Below the pieces are notes generated by a model, which worked only from the letters and a program-made list of their open reading frames with translations, was not told the DNA's origin and made no database searches. A program made the position numbers and the translations under genes. 64,000 nucleotides of DNA from Flagellimonas allohymeniacidonis (GTDB lineage: Bacteria; Bacteroidota; Bacteroidia; Flavobacteriales; Flavobacteriaceae): the NCBI RefSeq assembly GCF_004296335.1, contig NZ_SGIU01000002.1:1129882-1193881 (forward strand). The letters are read 5' to 3'. This document shows positions 25,691 through 35,653 of the stretch, piece by piece (position 1 is the first letter of the stretch; every line of letters begins with the position of its first letter).

Positions 25691-28420
25691 CTATACTTCT
25701 TTTTCGATCAAGGGAATATCCGGATTGAATATTTCGAGTATCAGCTGTTTTAAACGCATTTCAAAGTCAAGTAGAGCTTGTTGATCTATTATGGTTAGCC
25801 TGTTTTGTGTTAGGTTTAGGAACCCATTCTTCAAGTTTTTTATGGCGTAGATACCGGCTTTCAAACTTTGTTGGGATTGATTTTTAGAGTAGAGATAGCT
25901 ATAGCACATCAATTGAAAAGCTTTGTTTTTGTTTGCATTGCTGAAAAGCTCTTCCCCCTCCTTGAATTTGACATCGCTGGCCTGGGTAACCCCAGTTTTG
26001 TAATCAACAATACGAACAAGCCCATCATATTCGTCAATTCTATCAATAAAACCTTTGATTTTGATTGGGAATTTCAGTTCGGAAACGTCCAAAATCGTTT
26101 CGTAGCGTTCCTCGAGAGCAAGAATCTTAATGGTATGATTTTTTAGTTCCTGAAGTTCTAGGTTTAAAAAAGAACCAATATACTTTTCTACAACACGAAG
26201 TACCAAAAGGAATCTGCCCCTAGAGACATCGGCCCCCGGCAGGTGTTTTTGGAAGAAGCTTTGTACCACGCCATTTATTTTTGGTTTGAGTTCCTTTATA
26301 TCACCTTCAGACAAGGTTTTACCTATGAGAGGTTCGTATAGCGCATGAAGGGTATCGTGTAGAATTGTACCAAACGTATTGGCGGCAATGTTTTCTTCAA
26401 CCATACTGGCATCATCAAGCCGCAAAACATTTTGTTTATAGAAGTCAAGAGGATTTCTTATATAATTGGTTAGTGATGTAGGGGAAAATCCCTTACGGGC
26501 CAGATTTTCCAAATCTGATAATAGTCGAGGTGTTTTCGCAATCTGTTTAGGCTTTTCCGAAACTACAACAAGACGGGGAGAAGCCACGGTATGGGTCACA
26601 AAGGGAGCAATGGTTTCGTCGGTCATCAATTGCGAAATCAATCTGCTCTTTTCTCCACCTTCCAGTACATCGGGTTCGGTATTATAGATTAAATGAACTG
26701 TTTTGGCCCGTTGAATCAATCGGTAAAAATGGTAGGTGTATATAGCATCTTTTTCTTTAAAAGTAGGTAGGCCATATTCCCGTTTTACATCATACGGGAT
26801 AAAAGAATTGTTGCTCTTTCCCGTTGGCAAGATTCCTTCATTTACCGAAGTAAGAATTACCGTTTCGAAATCGAGGTTTCTACTCTCCAACATACCCATA
26901 ATTTGCAAACCCGATAGGGGTTCGCCAATGAAATCGATTTGCTCCGAAGTGGCAAGTGCTTTAAAAAAGCTTTTCAGGGATTTAATGTCGGTGATAAAAC
27001 TTACGGACTCAAGATGGTTTTTAAGCTGATTAAACACCAAATGAAAGCGATAAAGGTATTCCAGTTCCAATGCGTCCTTTTCTTTCTGAAAGATGCTCTT
27101 TAGATGGTCAATCAAAAAATGGAGATGCTGAACGATTAGCGCTGACGCATATTTTTCCGAAGGAAACAAAGCTTGAAAGAGTTCTTCAGAATTAAAATAT
27201 TGGGATGTTTGTGTTTCAGTAATGTGAATGATATTGTGGGCATGGACCACCGAAGTGATTTCCTGAACGAAATCAATATCTAGAGAGGCGGAAATTTTTT
27301 GACAATAGGGATTTGATAAAAACTTCAACACACTTTTATGAAACCAACCTCTATCGCTTTTGGATTCAAGCAATTCAAAATAAGATTGAATGAAGGAATA
27401 AAGAAGAGTATTTTGCAGCGCCATGCCCATGGTAATGTTAACTTTTGGGACGGCCTGTGGAAGGGCATGCAAAATAGGTGTCAATAGAGTTTCATCAGCC
27501 AGAACCAAGGCTGTTTTATCGATATTTAATGTATTCCCTTTGTTGAGGTCCTCCAAAATGTTTCCCACAAATTTGGCTTGAGCTATACTTTTGGGTACAC
27601 CGGTGATTTGGATGTCTTTGTTTAGGACAAAACTACTATGTAGCCCTTTGGGTTTATTACTTCTATAATAGGGCCAATCTTTTAGATAATTTCTAATGAA
27701 AAGTCCCGCATCGTGTATGGAATCTTCCAGAAAATACGTATCCATATCCCAATAGATTTCGCACGAACAGTTCCCAAGAAGATGTTGAATGATATCGGAT
27801 TCAGCTGTGTTCAATGCATTGAAACCTACAAATACCAAGGTGGAATTAATGGTGTTTTGGGTATATTTTGTAATGTTTTGAGCTGCTTTCTTGTAGACTA
27901 AACCTTGGTATCCAATATTTTGGTCAAGAAGCTGAGAGGTGTATTCTTCATACAAGTTATGGAGTCCTTGCCAAAGGGACAGATAGTTCTTGACCAAATC
28001 GGTCTTGTCCTTTTTCAAGGACCAGTGGTCGATTTCCTTAATAGCGGCTAAATAGTTAAGAATGTCCTCTGGAGGAATAAGATATCGATCAATTTCATTG
28101 AAGTCTTGTAGTAATGTTTGGCCCCATTTTAAAAAGGAATCGAAATCATCTGGTTCTTTGGGTGTAACAGCTAGGTAGGCTTTGTAGAGCTCAATGATTA
28201 ATTCTAAGGATGAGGTATTTTTAACGCCAGCGATTTCTTCTACAAATTCCTCAATGGAAAGAATTCGCGGGGCAAAAACGGTTCTATCAAGCCGCTTACT
28301 TAGGTGCTGCTTCAAAAAAAATCCTGAACGCTTGCTGGGAAGAATGTAGGTGCAGGATTCAATGGCATATCCGTTTTCCTTTAAATCGTCTAAAACATGT
28401 TCAAGAAAACTTTGGTCCAT
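25691..28420 (-). CDS. AddB-like PD-(D/E)XK nuclease / inactivated helicase
   Basis: A 909-residue protein of the AddB/RecB-nuclease type, expected to be one subunit of a helicase-nuclease for double-strand break processing. The N-terminus (SYTYILPSKRSGFFL-like) is a degenerate helicase half. The C-terminal nuclease domain shows FIDRIDEYDGLVRIVDYKTG with the catalytic Asp and DYKTG. The usual four cysteines for an iron-sulfur cluster near the nuclease are not visible. I use the ATG reading MDQSFLEHV, since longer versions run through the ompA terminator hairpin. Its likely partner, an AddA-like protein, lies 2.7 kb upstream beyond ompA and kbl. Confidence 0.85.
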   Translation of the reverse strand: MDQSFLEHVLDDLKENGYAIESCTYILPSKRSGFFLKQHLSKRLDRTVFAPRILSIEEFVEEIAGVKNTSSLELIIELYKAYLAVTPKEPDDFDSFLKWGQTLLQDFNEIDRYLIPPEDILNYLAAIKEIDHWSLKKDKTDLVKNYLSLWQGLHNLYEEYTSQLLDQNIGYQGLVYKKAAQNITKYTQNTINSTLVFVGFNALNTAESDIIQHLLGNCSCEIYWDMDTYFLEDSIHDAGLFIRNYLKDWPYYRSNKPKGLHSSFVLNKDIQITGVPKSIAQAKFVGNILEDLNKGNTLNIDKTALVLADETLLTPILHALPQAVPKVNITMGMALQNTLLYSFIQSYFELLESKSDRGWFHKSVLKFLSNPYCQKISASLDIDFVQEITSVVHAHNIIHITETQTSQYFNSEELFQALFPSEKYASALIVQHLHFLIDHLKSIFQKEKDALELEYLYRFHLVFNQLKNHLESVSFITDIKSLKSFFKALATSEQIDFIGEPLSGLQIMGMLESRNLDFETVILTSVNEGILPTGKSNNSFIPYDVKREYGLPTFKEKDAIYTYHFYRLIQRAKTVHLIYNTEPDVLEGGEKSRLISQLMTDETIAPFVTHTVASPRLVVVSEKPKQIAKTPRLLSDLENLARKGFSPTSLTNYIRNPLDFYKQNVLRLDDASMVEENIAANTFGTILHDTLHALYEPLIGKTLSEGDIKELKPKINGVVQSFFQKHLPGADVSRGRFLLVLRVVEKYIGSFLNLELQELKNHTIKILALEERYETILDVSELKFPIKIKGFIDRIDEYDGLVRIVDYKTGVTQASDVKFKEGEELFSNANKNKAFQLMCYSYLYSKNQSQQSLKAGIYAIKNLKNGFLNLTQNRLTIIDQQALLDFEMRLKQLILEIFNPDIPLIEKEV

Positions 28421-28430
28421 GCCTAAAAAT

Positions 28431-28462
28431 AAAAAAGGCTCTGCATTTGCAGAGCCTTTTTT
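28431..28462 (-). terminator. Intrinsic terminator after ompA
   Basis: An 8-bp stem GGCTCTGC / GCAGAGCC with a 4-nt loop, flanked by an A-tract on one side and a T-tract on the other, so it can act in both directions. It lies directly beyond the ompA stop codon. Confidence 0.85.
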
Positions 28463-28481
28463 CAAGGAAAAGTATTTCCTA

Positions 28482-29846
28482 TTATTTGATTAGGTTGATT
28501 TCAACCCTTCTGTTTTGTGTTCTACCTGATCTTGTGTTGTTGGTAGCGATTGGCTTGTCTTCACCATAACCAATTGCAGTCAAGCGACCAGCACCAATTC
28601 CTTTGTCAATCAAGAAATCTCTAACAGCGTTAGCTCTTGACTCAGAAAGTGTTTGGTTCAATTTAGCACTACCTACGCTATCTGTGTGACCTTCTACTGT
28701 AAACTTAGCGGTTGGGTACTCATTCAAGATTTGAATGATATCAACCATTACAGAAGTAGACTCAGCTTTGATGGAAGATTTACCAGTATCGAACAAAATA
28801 GTTCTAGCGTAGTCGTTCAATTGCTTTTGAACTTCTTCAGTAACTTCTGGACAACCGTTGTTGGCTACAGTACCAGCAACTTCTGGACATTGATCATCTT
28901 TGTCCAATACGCTGTCACCGTCAGTGTCAGGCCATGGGCATCCGTTGTTCTCAGCAGGACCAGCTTCGTTTGGACACTGATCATCTTTATCGGCAACTCC
29001 GTCACCGTCAGCATCAGGACATCCGGCTAAAGCAGCAAGACCAGCTTCGTTTGGACAAGCATCATCTTTGTCAGCGATGCCATCACCATCAGCATCAGGA
29101 CAACCGTTCAATTCTTTTGAACCGGCTTCGTTTGGACAGCTATCTTTACCATCTTCGATACCGTCGCCATCAGAATCAGGACAACCGTTGAAAGCTTCTA
29201 GACCAGCTACTTCTGGACAAGCATCATCTCTGTCATAAATACCGTCACCATCAGTATCAGTACCTCCGAAACGGATATTGATACCTGCTAGGTGTTGAAA
29301 ATGCTTAACCAAGTAATCTTCGAATACGTGCTTGTAAGAAGTTTGAAGAGTAACACCAAGGTTGTCGGTGAACCAGTAGTTAACACCGATACCACCGTTG
29401 AATGTTCCTGCTCCGATTTCATCAACCCAGGTATAACCACCACCGATTTCTACGAATGGGTCAATTTTTGTGTTTTGTAGGATGTTGTACTTGATAGTAC
29501 CATCTATTGCATAGTGAGACAAATCATCTACACTGACGTCACCCAAGTTTTTAATTCTGTTAAGGGAACCTCTAGCTCCAACAGAGAACCCATCCCCTAT
29601 GTATCGAGAAACAGACACATACGATACAGAAGGTAAGATGTTCCAGTGATCGTTGGCGTTGAAGTATTCGCTAAACAGGCTTCCTGTTGGAAAGCTAGCG
29701 TCATCATCACCGGTTGGATATGCATCGATTGCATTGATACCGAAACTGATCTGCCATGGATTATTCTCGTCTTGCGCTTGGATGTTGTTGATACCTATAA
29801 ACACTAGGGCAACAACCAATAATTTGCTAAGATGTTTCATGCTCAA
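28482..29846 (-). CDS. OmpA-family outer-membrane protein with TSP3 calcium-binding repeats
   Basis: A 454-residue protein. A signal peptide (residues about 1-24, ending IQAQ) is followed by an N-terminal beta-barrel (about 25-190). Residues about 195-340 hold at least five thrombospondin-type-3 units of D-x-D-G-D-G type, each with a cysteine pair spaced as [14 protein letters not shown]. The C-terminal OmpA domain (about 345-454) has the peptidoglycan-binding pattern VEGHTDSVG and [12 protein letters not shown]. It links the outer membrane to the wall; the TSP3 units should bind calcium. It has its own strong promoter and terminator. Confidence 0.95.
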   Translation of the reverse strand: MSMKHLSKLLVVALVFIGINNIQAQDENNPWQISFGINAIDAYPTGDDDASFPTGSLFSEYFNANDHWNILPSVSYVSVSRYIGDGFSVGARGSLNRIKNLGDVSVDDLSHYAIDGTIKYNILQNTKIDPFVEIGGGYTWVDEIGAGTFNGGIGVNYWFTDNLGVTLQTSYKHVFEDYLVKHFQHLAGINIRFGGTDTDGDGIYDRDDACPEVAGLEAFNGCPDSDGDGIEDGKDSCPNEAGSKELNGCPDADGDGIADKDDACPNEAGLAALAGCPDADGDGVADKDDQCPNEAGPAENNGCPWPDTDGDSVLDKDDQCPEVAGTVANNGCPEVTEEVQKQLNDYARTILFDTGKSSIKAESTSVMVDIIQILNEYPTAKFTVEGHTDSVGSAKLNQTLSESRANAVRDFLIDKGIGAGRLTAIGYGEDKPIATNNTRSGRTQNRRVEINLIK

Positions 29847-29874
29847 AATTTTAAGTTTAAGTGTTTATCAGCTG

Positions 29875-29905
29875 CAAATGTAAGTTGTTAAAAACTATTA
29901 ACAAA
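29875..29905 (-). promoter_or_regulatory. Promoter of ompA
   Basis: On the minus strand, TTTG, a 19-bp spacer and a perfect TACATTTG (TAnnTTTG) precede the ompA start by about 28 bp. This is a textbook Bacteroidota housekeeping promoter and agrees with expected high expression of the protein. Confidence 0.8.
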
Positions 29906-29953
29906 ATCAAATTTTCTTTTTTTTTAACGCATTACATAGATAAAAATAAGCAG

Positions 29954-31147
29954 TTAAACGATTTTTAACTCCTTGCCTACTTTAATGAAAGCTTCGATGG
30001 CTTTGTCTAAGTGTTCCTTTTCATGGGCGGCAGACAGCTGCACGCGTATTCTTGCTTTCCCCTTTGGTACTACAGGATAGAAGAAGCCTATAACATAAAT
30101 GCCCTCATCTAGGAGCATATCGGCCATTTTTTGTGATAGTTTGGCGTCATAGAGCATAACAGGTACAATCGCGGAATCGCCGTCAATGATGTCAAAACCT
30201 GCTTCTTTAAGTCCTTTTTTGAAGTATGCGGTGTTTTCTTGTAGTTTATCCCTTAAGGAGGTGTCGTTGCTTAACAACTGGAACACCTTTATCGAGGCAC
30301 CAACAATATTGGGCGCCAAAGAATTGGAAAATAGGTAAGGACGTGATCGCTGTCGCAATAATTCAATAATTTCTTTCTTACCAGTAGTATAGCCACCCAT
30401 TGCCCCGCCCAAAGCTTTTCCCAAAGTGCCGGTTATAATATCAATACGGTCCATGACCCCCTTTTCTTCCAGGGTACCTCTGCCTGTTTCGCCAATGAAA
30501 CCGGTGGCATGGCACTCATCGATCATAACCAAAGCCCCGTATTTATCGGCCAAGTCGCAAATTTTATCCAAAGGGGCCAAAAGGCCGTCCATGGAGAACA
30601 CACCGTCGGTCACAATGATCTTAAATCGGGCACCATCTTCAATGCTTTGTTTTAACTGTACTTCCAAATCAGCCATATCACTATTGGCATATCGGTATCG
30701 TTTGGCTTTGCAGAGCCTTACGCCATCAATAATGGAGGCGTGGTTCAAAGAATCGGAAATGATGGCATCCTCTGCCGTTAAGAGGGGTTCAAAAACACCT
30801 CCATTGGCATCAAAGGCGGCGGCGTATAAAATGGTGTCTTCCGTTCCATAAAAATCGGCAATCTGCCGTTCCAACTCCTTATGAATATCTTGGGTGCCAC
30901 AAATAAACCGGACTGAAGACATGCCAAAACCATGTGAATCCAAGGTATCTTTTGCCGCTTGAATTACCTCGGGATGTGATGATAGCCCTAAATAATTGTT
31001 GGCACAAAAATTAATCACTTCTTGTCCTGTTGAAATTTTAATTACAGCCCCTTGGGGAGAAGTAATAATTCGTTCCTTTTTAAATAGCCCCGCTTCCTTG
31101 ATACTTTCGATTTCTTGGGCAAGATGATTTTTAAATTTTCCGTACAT
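29954..31147 (-). CDS. kbl: Glycine C-acetyltransferase (2-amino-3-ketobutyrate CoA ligase)
   Basis: A 397-residue PLP enzyme of the alpha-oxoamine synthase group, splitting 2-amino-3-ketobutyrate to glycine and acetyl-CoA in threonine breakdown. Visible are [16 protein letters not shown] at the N-terminus, [10 protein letters not shown] with the PLP aspartate, and the PLP lysine in [11 protein letters not shown]. Serine palmitoyltransferase is a close relative and not fully excluded, but the N-terminal start [14 protein letters not shown] and the motif set fit Kbl. The start is the ATG 7 bp behind the AddA-like stop, so it may be cotranscribed. Confidence 0.9.
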   Translation of the reverse strand: MYGKFKNHLAQEIESIKEAGLFKKERIITSPQGAVIKISTGQEVINFCANNYLGLSSHPEVIQAAKDTLDSHGFGMSSVRFICGTQDIHKELERQIADFYGTEDTILYAAAFDANGGVFEPLLTAEDAIISDSLNHASIIDGVRLCKAKRYRYANSDMADLEVQLKQSIEDGARFKIIVTDGVFSMDGLLAPLDKICDLADKYGALVMIDECHATGFIGETGRGTLEEKGVMDRIDIITGTLGKALGGAMGGYTTGKKEIIELLRQRSRPYLFSNSLAPNIVGASIKVFQLLSNDTSLRDKLQENTAYFKKGLKEAGFDIIDGDSAIVPVMLYDAKLSQKMADMLLDEGIYVIGFFYPVVPKGKARIRVQLSAAHEKEHLDKAIEAFIKVGKELKIV

Positions 31148-31154
31148 AATAGTT

Positions 31155-34100
31155 TTAGGTATTGAGAAAAAGAGGATTGACCTCCTTGTCAATGTATACA
31201 ATAATAGAGTTCTTAATTGAAAATCCCATACTTTTTATTGCGTCGCCATATCTTTCTAGTTGCGCTTTATGTTTGGGGTCGACCTTTCCTGTTTTAAAAT
31301 CGATTAAGGTCGCCTCATTTTTCTGTATGGCTATCCGGTCCGGGCGCAATGGGCTTCCGCCTTGTGTCAAAATCTCCCGTTCATTATATATGGTATAGGA
31401 AGAGGTAAAGTACTCCTTTAATAAAGGATGATGCACCGTATTATGAACCAAGTTACTTATCATTTTTCCCTCTTCACCTTGTATTTGCCCAGTTGATTTG
31501 AGCTCGTCCAAAACCGATGGCTCATCCTCTAGGTAAATGATTTTTCCCAGAGCAAAGTGGACCAAATTGCCTATTTCGATTGCCTTCTCCGCATCGGTAC
31601 CCCATAACTGTCCGGAAGTTGTTGAGATTTTATGTCCAGTTTCACCCATAGAGCGCGTGATATAGGAAATATGGTTGTCTTCCGAAATTTCCTCCTTAGG
31701 ATTTGCACTGTGCAAAAGTTTACCAAAACTATATTGGCGTTGGGTTTCGGTTAAAACACCTTCGGAATTTAGATGGTATAGAAAAAGATCTGAATAGGTT
31801 GTTGCCTTTTGAATATCTGAAATGGGAGGGTTCCATTCCGTAATAACAAAAAGCCCCAGCTCAGCACGGGTAAGAGCAACATAAAGAACATTTAGGGCAT
31901 CCATTTGGGTCTTGTTTTGCTCTTCCAAATAGGCCAATTCAGAATTTGTATTATACGAAAGCATTTCCTGGGAAGTATTCAATAAAAACTCGCCTTCGCT
32001 CCAAGAGCTTATGTGGTCATCCGAAACCACCCAGGACTTTTTCTTTTTTCGTTTATCATCCAGAGCAGCGTTCGCGTATGGAAAAATCACAAAAGGAAAC
32101 TCCAGCCCCTTTGCCTTGTGAATTGTCATAATTTTGATAGCATTTTCCCCTTCAGGAGCTGCTAATGAGAGACTCCCTTTTTTATCTTCCCAATATTCCA
32201 AGAAGGCTAGTATTCCAGGCCCCTCTTTTTTTTCTATCTCCAACACGAAATCCATGAAAAAAGTCAAGTAAGCTTCCGCGCCTTGCGCCAATTGGAAGGT
32301 ATCAATTGCATTTTCAAGAATTTGATAAACTGAAATTCGTTTGAGGCTTTCCAAATCAAGTTCAAAGCGCTCCAACAAGAAAGCAGGAAGCTTTTCAAGA
32401 TGAATGGAGACAAAGTCATGCAATTGCGGGTTCTCATCAGCCAAAAAACTTAAAACTTCAAAAGCCGCGGTTTTATCATCTGTATTATTGAGCAAGCGAA
32501 GAAGGGCTGCCAAAAAGTGTATGGTCGGATTGTTGGCCAACAACAAGGAATCGGGTGATATCACGGGTATCTTGTTTCGAGAAAGATAATCGGCCAAGAT
32601 GCCACCTTTTTTATTTTCTCTCACCAATATGCACATATCAGAAAACTGATAGTTTTTGGACAATACTTCCTGAATTGTTCGCAGTACCTCTATGCAAAAT
32701 TCATCGTCACCTGGGGTCGTCGTTTTTTCAATGAATGAAAGCTGAACATAACCCCCCAAATTTGGATTGAATTTTTGTTGACTGTCCTGCAAAAAGAGAT
32801 TTCTGTATACTTCGTCACCCAAAACCGGGGCAACGGAAGAAAAAAAGGCGTTGTTAAAAGCAATTATCTCTGATGCGCTTCTCCAATTGGTGTCAAGGGT
32901 TTTGATGTTGGGTTGAATGTTAAAAGGATTGGTTTTAAGCCCCAATAGATTCAAAAACTGCTCTGCCCTTCCCCCTCGCCAGCGGTATATGGCCTGTTTT
33001 ACATCGCCTACTAAAAATAAGGAACCACGGCCGCTTTGTTCGTTTTCACTTTCCAGCGCGTTTGAAATAAGGGGAATAAGATTTTCCCATTGTAGTTGGG
33101 AAGTATCTTGAAATTCATCTATGAAATAATGTCTGTATTTCTCCCCCAATCTCTCATAAATAAAAGGCACAGGCTGCCCTTTGATTTCCTTTGAAATGAG
33201 TTCGTTAAGTGCCGATATGGGAATAAGGTCCTGCTCGTTTTCAATTTCTTTGAGTTCTTTTGAAATCTCATTGAGTAGGGTCATAGGTACCACGTTGCCA
33301 TAAATATTTCGAAGGTAAGCCCTTTGATAAAGGGACTTCTTGATGGCCCTGTACTCTTGGAGCAAGTATTCGGAAAGCAAAGCTGTGTCTCGCGTGTCGC
33401 TCGCCTTTAGGATGTTTCCGTCTAAAAGATTCTTTTCCAATTGATTGTTGTACAAAGACTTCACAGATTGCTCCCCATCCCTAATTTTCTTAAAATGATT
33501 GGGAAGGGTTTGTCTTGGAAATTCTTCAAACTGAAAGCCATCATCTAGGATTTTGGCCAAAACCGATTCGGCTTTTTCTTTCGTCTGTTGCGCCTGTTGT
33601 TGTATTTGGTCAAGAAGGGAATTTTTTAGGAGGTCAAAGTCGGCTATGGATTTGTTTTTAAGCTTCTCTAGATGGACAGAATGATTTTCTTGGAAGAGTA
33701 GTTTTCCCATTTCGACCAGATCGTAGGCAATGTTCCAACTTTTGTTATCATCCACCTTTTCATACGAGAAGGCAAGTAAGGTTTTGGTCAGGGCCTTATC
33801 GCTTCCCGCTCTGTCCAATAAACGGTCCACAGCCTTTTCCAAAAGAGAATCCGTATCCAATTCTACTTCGAAATTTTGGGAGAGCTGAAGGTCGCGAGCG
33901 AACGTTTTTAATATTCTATGGTTAAACTTGTCAATAGTGGAAACATCAAAAAAAGAATAGTTATGCAAAAGGTGCTTTAACAAGACTTTGCTCCGGTTAT
34001 GTAGTTCATTGGGGGATAGCCCAGTTTCTTCGCAGAGTTCCTGAAATAGGCTATTCGAACTATCGAGGATATCTTTTTTTGAAAAATGATGGAGACTGTC

Positions 34101-34277
34101 CAAAATTCGGGATTTCATCTCTCCCACTGCCTTATTGGTAAAAGTGAGGGCCAATATCTGCCTGAACCTGCCCAGGGCATCCCCTTTGAACAACAACCTG
34201 AGGTAGTTTTTGGTCAGGGTATAGGTCTTTCCAGAACCGGCAGAAGCACTATAAATGGTAAAAACGGAATCCACCAA
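31155..34277 (-). CDS. UvrD/AddA-like helicase with C-terminal nuclease domain
   Basis: A 1040-residue superfamily 1 helicase plus nuclease, likely the AddA-type motor subunit of break resection. The Walker A is [12 protein letters not shown] at residues about 9-20, Walker B is DEFQDTS near residue 390, motif V contains [13 protein letters not shown], and the C-terminal PD-(D/E)XK motif is [22 protein letters not shown]. There is no ATG at the family start: translation appears to begin at TTG or GTG (reading MVDSVF). The order with kbl and ompA separates it from the AddB-like partner. Confidence 0.9.
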   Translation of the reverse strand: MVDSVFTIYSASAGSGKTYTLTKNYLRLLFKGDALGRFRQILALTFTNKAVGEMKSRILDSLHHFSKKDILDSSNSLFQELCEETGLSPNELHNRSKVLLKHLLHNYSFFDVSTIDKFNHRILKTFARDLQLSQNFEVELDTDSLLEKAVDRLLDRAGSDKALTKTLLAFSYEKVDDNKSWNIAYDLVEMGKLLFQENHSVHLEKLKNKSIADFDLLKNSLLDQIQQQAQQTKEKAESVLAKILDDGFQFEEFPRQTLPNHFKKIRDGEQSVKSLYNNQLEKNLLDGNILKASDTRDTALLSEYLLQEYRAIKKSLYQRAYLRNIYGNVVPMTLLNEISKELKEIENEQDLIPISALNELISKEIKGQPVPFIYERLGEKYRHYFIDEFQDTSQLQWENLIPLISNALESENEQSGRGSLFLVGDVKQAIYRWRGGRAEQFLNLLGLKTNPFNIQPNIKTLDTNWRSASEIIAFNNAFFSSVAPVLGDEVYRNLFLQDSQQKFNPNLGGYVQLSFIEKTTTPGDDEFCIEVLRTIQEVLSKNYQFSDMCILVRENKKGGILADYLSRNKIPVISPDSLLLANNPTIHFLAALLRLLNNTDDKTAAFEVLSFLADENPQLHDFVSIHLEKLPAFLLERFELDLESLKRISVYQILENAIDTFQLAQGAEAYLTFFMDFVLEIEKKEGPGILAFLEYWEDKKGSLSLAAPEGENAIKIMTIHKAKGLEFPFVIFPYANAALDDKRKKKKSWVVSDDHISSWSEGEFLLNTSQEMLSYNTNSELAYLEEQNKTQMDALNVLYVALTRAELGLFVITEWNPPISDIQKATTYSDLFLYHLNSEGVLTETQRQYSFGKLLHSANPKEEISEDNHISYITRSMGETGHKISTTSGQLWGTDAEKAIEIGNLVHFALGKIIYLEDEPSVLDELKSTGQIQGEEGKMISNLVHNTVHHPLLKEYFTSSYTIYNEREILTQGGSPLRPDRIAIQKNEATLIDFKTGKVDPKHKAQLERYGDAIKSMGFSIKNSIIVYIDKEVNPLFLNT

Positions 34278-34398
34278 GAATATTTTTTTTGCAAATTACA
34301 TATTACCGTATTGAACTTAACGTGAAGGTGCCAATAAATACATCCTAAAGCCTTATTTTTACAGAAGCGATTAATAATAACATAAAAACAAAATAATT

Positions 34399-35007
34399 AT
34401 GGCTTTTGAATTACCTAAGTTACCGTATGCCTACGATGCCCTGGAGCCACATATTGATGCAAGAACAATGGAAATCCATCATACAAAACATCATAATGGG
34501 TATACAACGAAACTCAATGGAGCTATCGCAGGAACCGATTTGGAAGGCAAGGATATAGAGGAAATCCTCACAGGCTTGGACATGACCAATATGGCAGTTC
34601 GAAACAATGGTGGAGGTTTTTATAACCATGCTCTTTTTTGGGAGATAATGTCACCAAATGGTGGTGGAGAACCAAGCGGGGATTTGGCCAGTGCCATTAA
34701 TGATGCCTTTGGCTCTTTTGATGCGTTTAAAGAAAAGTTCAGCGCTGCTGCAGGTACGCGATTTGGATCAGGATGGGCATGGCTTTGCGTCCATAAAGGA
34801 GGAAAGTTGGAAATCTGTTCCACCCCAAATCAAGATTGTCCCATTATGCCCGAAGTGGGATGCGGAGGGTACCCAATTATGGGATTGGATGTGTGGGAAC
34901 ACGCATATTACCTAAATTATCAGAATAGAAGACCGGATTATGTTGCGGCCTTTTTTAACGTAATCAATTGGAACAAAGTAGCTGAGAATTACGCAGCTAA
35001 TAAATAG
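34399..35007 (+). CDS. sodA: Superoxide dismutase (Mn/Fe type)
   Basis: A 202-residue SOD. The metal ligands are His27 (EIHHTKHH), His77 ([11 protein letters not shown]), and the Asp and His in [10 protein letters not shown] near residues 162-166. The second-sphere glutamine lies in the C-terminal half (STPNQDCP), the MnSOD arrangement rather than the FeSOD one, so manganese or cambialistic use is more likely. It has no signal peptide, so it should be cytoplasmic. It is monocistronic: a strong terminator follows directly, and the divergent AddA-like gene precedes it. Confidence 0.95.
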   Translation: MAFELPKLPYAYDALEPHIDARTMEIHHTKHHNGYTTKLNGAIAGTDLEGKDIEEILTGLDMTNMAVRNNGGGFYNHALFWEIMSPNGGGEPSGDLASAINDAFGSFDAFKEKFSAAAGTRFGSGWAWLCVHKGGKLEICSTPNQDCPIMPEVGCGGYPIMGLDVWEHAYYLNYQNRRPDYVAAFFNVINWNKVAENYAANK

Positions 35008-35029
35008 AATTCTTTTTTAGGATTTATCG

Positions 35030-35059
35030 GCCCGGGACCTTAAAGTCCCGGGCTTTTTT
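35030..35059 (+). terminator. Intrinsic terminator of sodA
   Basis: GC-only 9-bp stem GCCCGGGAC / GTCCCGGGC, 6-nt loop, then six T residues. It separates sodA from the small-RNA array on the other strand. Confidence 0.9.
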
Positions 35060-35074
35060 GTGGTAGAATCTTTA

Positions 35075-35151
35075 CAAATAGAAAAGGGCGGGGAAGCCCC
35101 CACCCTTTTCGTCCCAAATCTTACCATAAACTTAACCTACTTATGCTATGG
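35075..35151 (-). ncRNA. Candidate small RNA, sibling 1 of 3
   Basis: A 39-nt segment (35113-35151) nearly identical to two others downstream, read here on the minus strand beginning CCATAGCATAAG and ending GATTTGGGA, followed by a terminator hairpin (GAAAAGGG/CCCTTTTC plus a GGGG/CCCC top). A promoter precedes it: TTTG at 35187-35184, a 19-bp spacer, TAATTTAG at 35164-35157. It is 5 nt from the conserved segment, exactly as in the other two copies. The size would be about 75 nt. It has one base change (T for C) against the others in the conserved part. Confidence 0.6.
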
Positions 35152-35258
35152 CAAAACTAAATTACTGGTATTGTGAGAAATAACAAAGGTTTTTGAGGAA
35201 ATTTTTGATTCTTGAATCAAGAAGAGGGAGAAAAAAATGGATAAATACTTGGTGTTCA

Positions 35259-35332
35259 AACAAAAAGAAGGCGGAGCACGCTCCGCCTTCTACCCCAAAT
35301 CTTACCATGAACTTAACCTACTTATGCTATGG
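35259..35332 (-). ncRNA. Candidate small RNA, sibling 2 of 3
   Basis: The same conserved 39-nt segment (35294-35332), followed on the minus strand by a different hairpin with a perfect 11-bp stem (AGAAGGCGGAG / CTCCGCCTTCT) and a T-tract. The -7 box is a perfect TACATTTG (35345-35338), 5 nt before the conserved segment. The hairpin sequence differs completely from sibling 1, while stem length and position are kept, the pattern of a maintained terminator. Between the copies lies about 180 bp of unrelated sequence. Confidence 0.65.
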
Positions 35333-35476
35333 TTCTCCAAATGTAGTGTAGCGGCCCTCGCATGAAAAAGCTTTTAGACGAAACCCCAGTAATTTGGTTG
35401 AATTGCGAACTCTGTTGGTAGTTGGCACTTTGGTTGAAGAAAAAGATTACGGGAAAGGATGAAGGGACTACCTAAA

Positions 35477-35549
35477 ATAAAAAAGGTGGAATAGCTTCCA
35501 CCTTTTTTGCCCCAAATCTTACCATGAACTTAACCTACTTATGCTATGG
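35477..35549 (-). ncRNA. Candidate small RNA, sibling 3 of 3
   Basis: The third copy of the 39-nt segment (35511-35549), with its own 11-bp hairpin (AAAAGGTGGAA / TTCCACCTTTT, loop TAGC or GCTA) and T-tract on the minus strand. The -7-like box TACTTTAG (35562-35555) lies 5 nt before it; no clear -33 box is visible. It is about 100 bp beyond the stop of the PurF-like gene on the same strand, so it could also arise by processing from that messenger. Confidence 0.6.
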
Positions 35550-35653
35550 CAACACTAAAGTAGGTTTGACATTTACCTATCTGCCATAAACCCGATAAAA
35601 TACGCGTTTCATCGACGAAATGCACACATTAACTTAATGTTAAATAGGGGATT

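Noticed and set aside
28421..28465. Longer start of the AddB-like protein
   Set aside because: The extra residues are encoded by the ompA terminator hairpin.
28860..29250. Repeated DNA in ompA as a mobile or CRISPR element
   Set aside because: The repeats code for TSP3 calcium-binding units in frame.
35113..35560. Short plus-strand peptides MNLTYLCYG in the three conserved segments
   Set aside because: Copy 1 has ATA in place of the start codon, there is no ribosome-binding site, and the hairpins lie upstream. The minus-strand promoters and terminators explain the conservation better.
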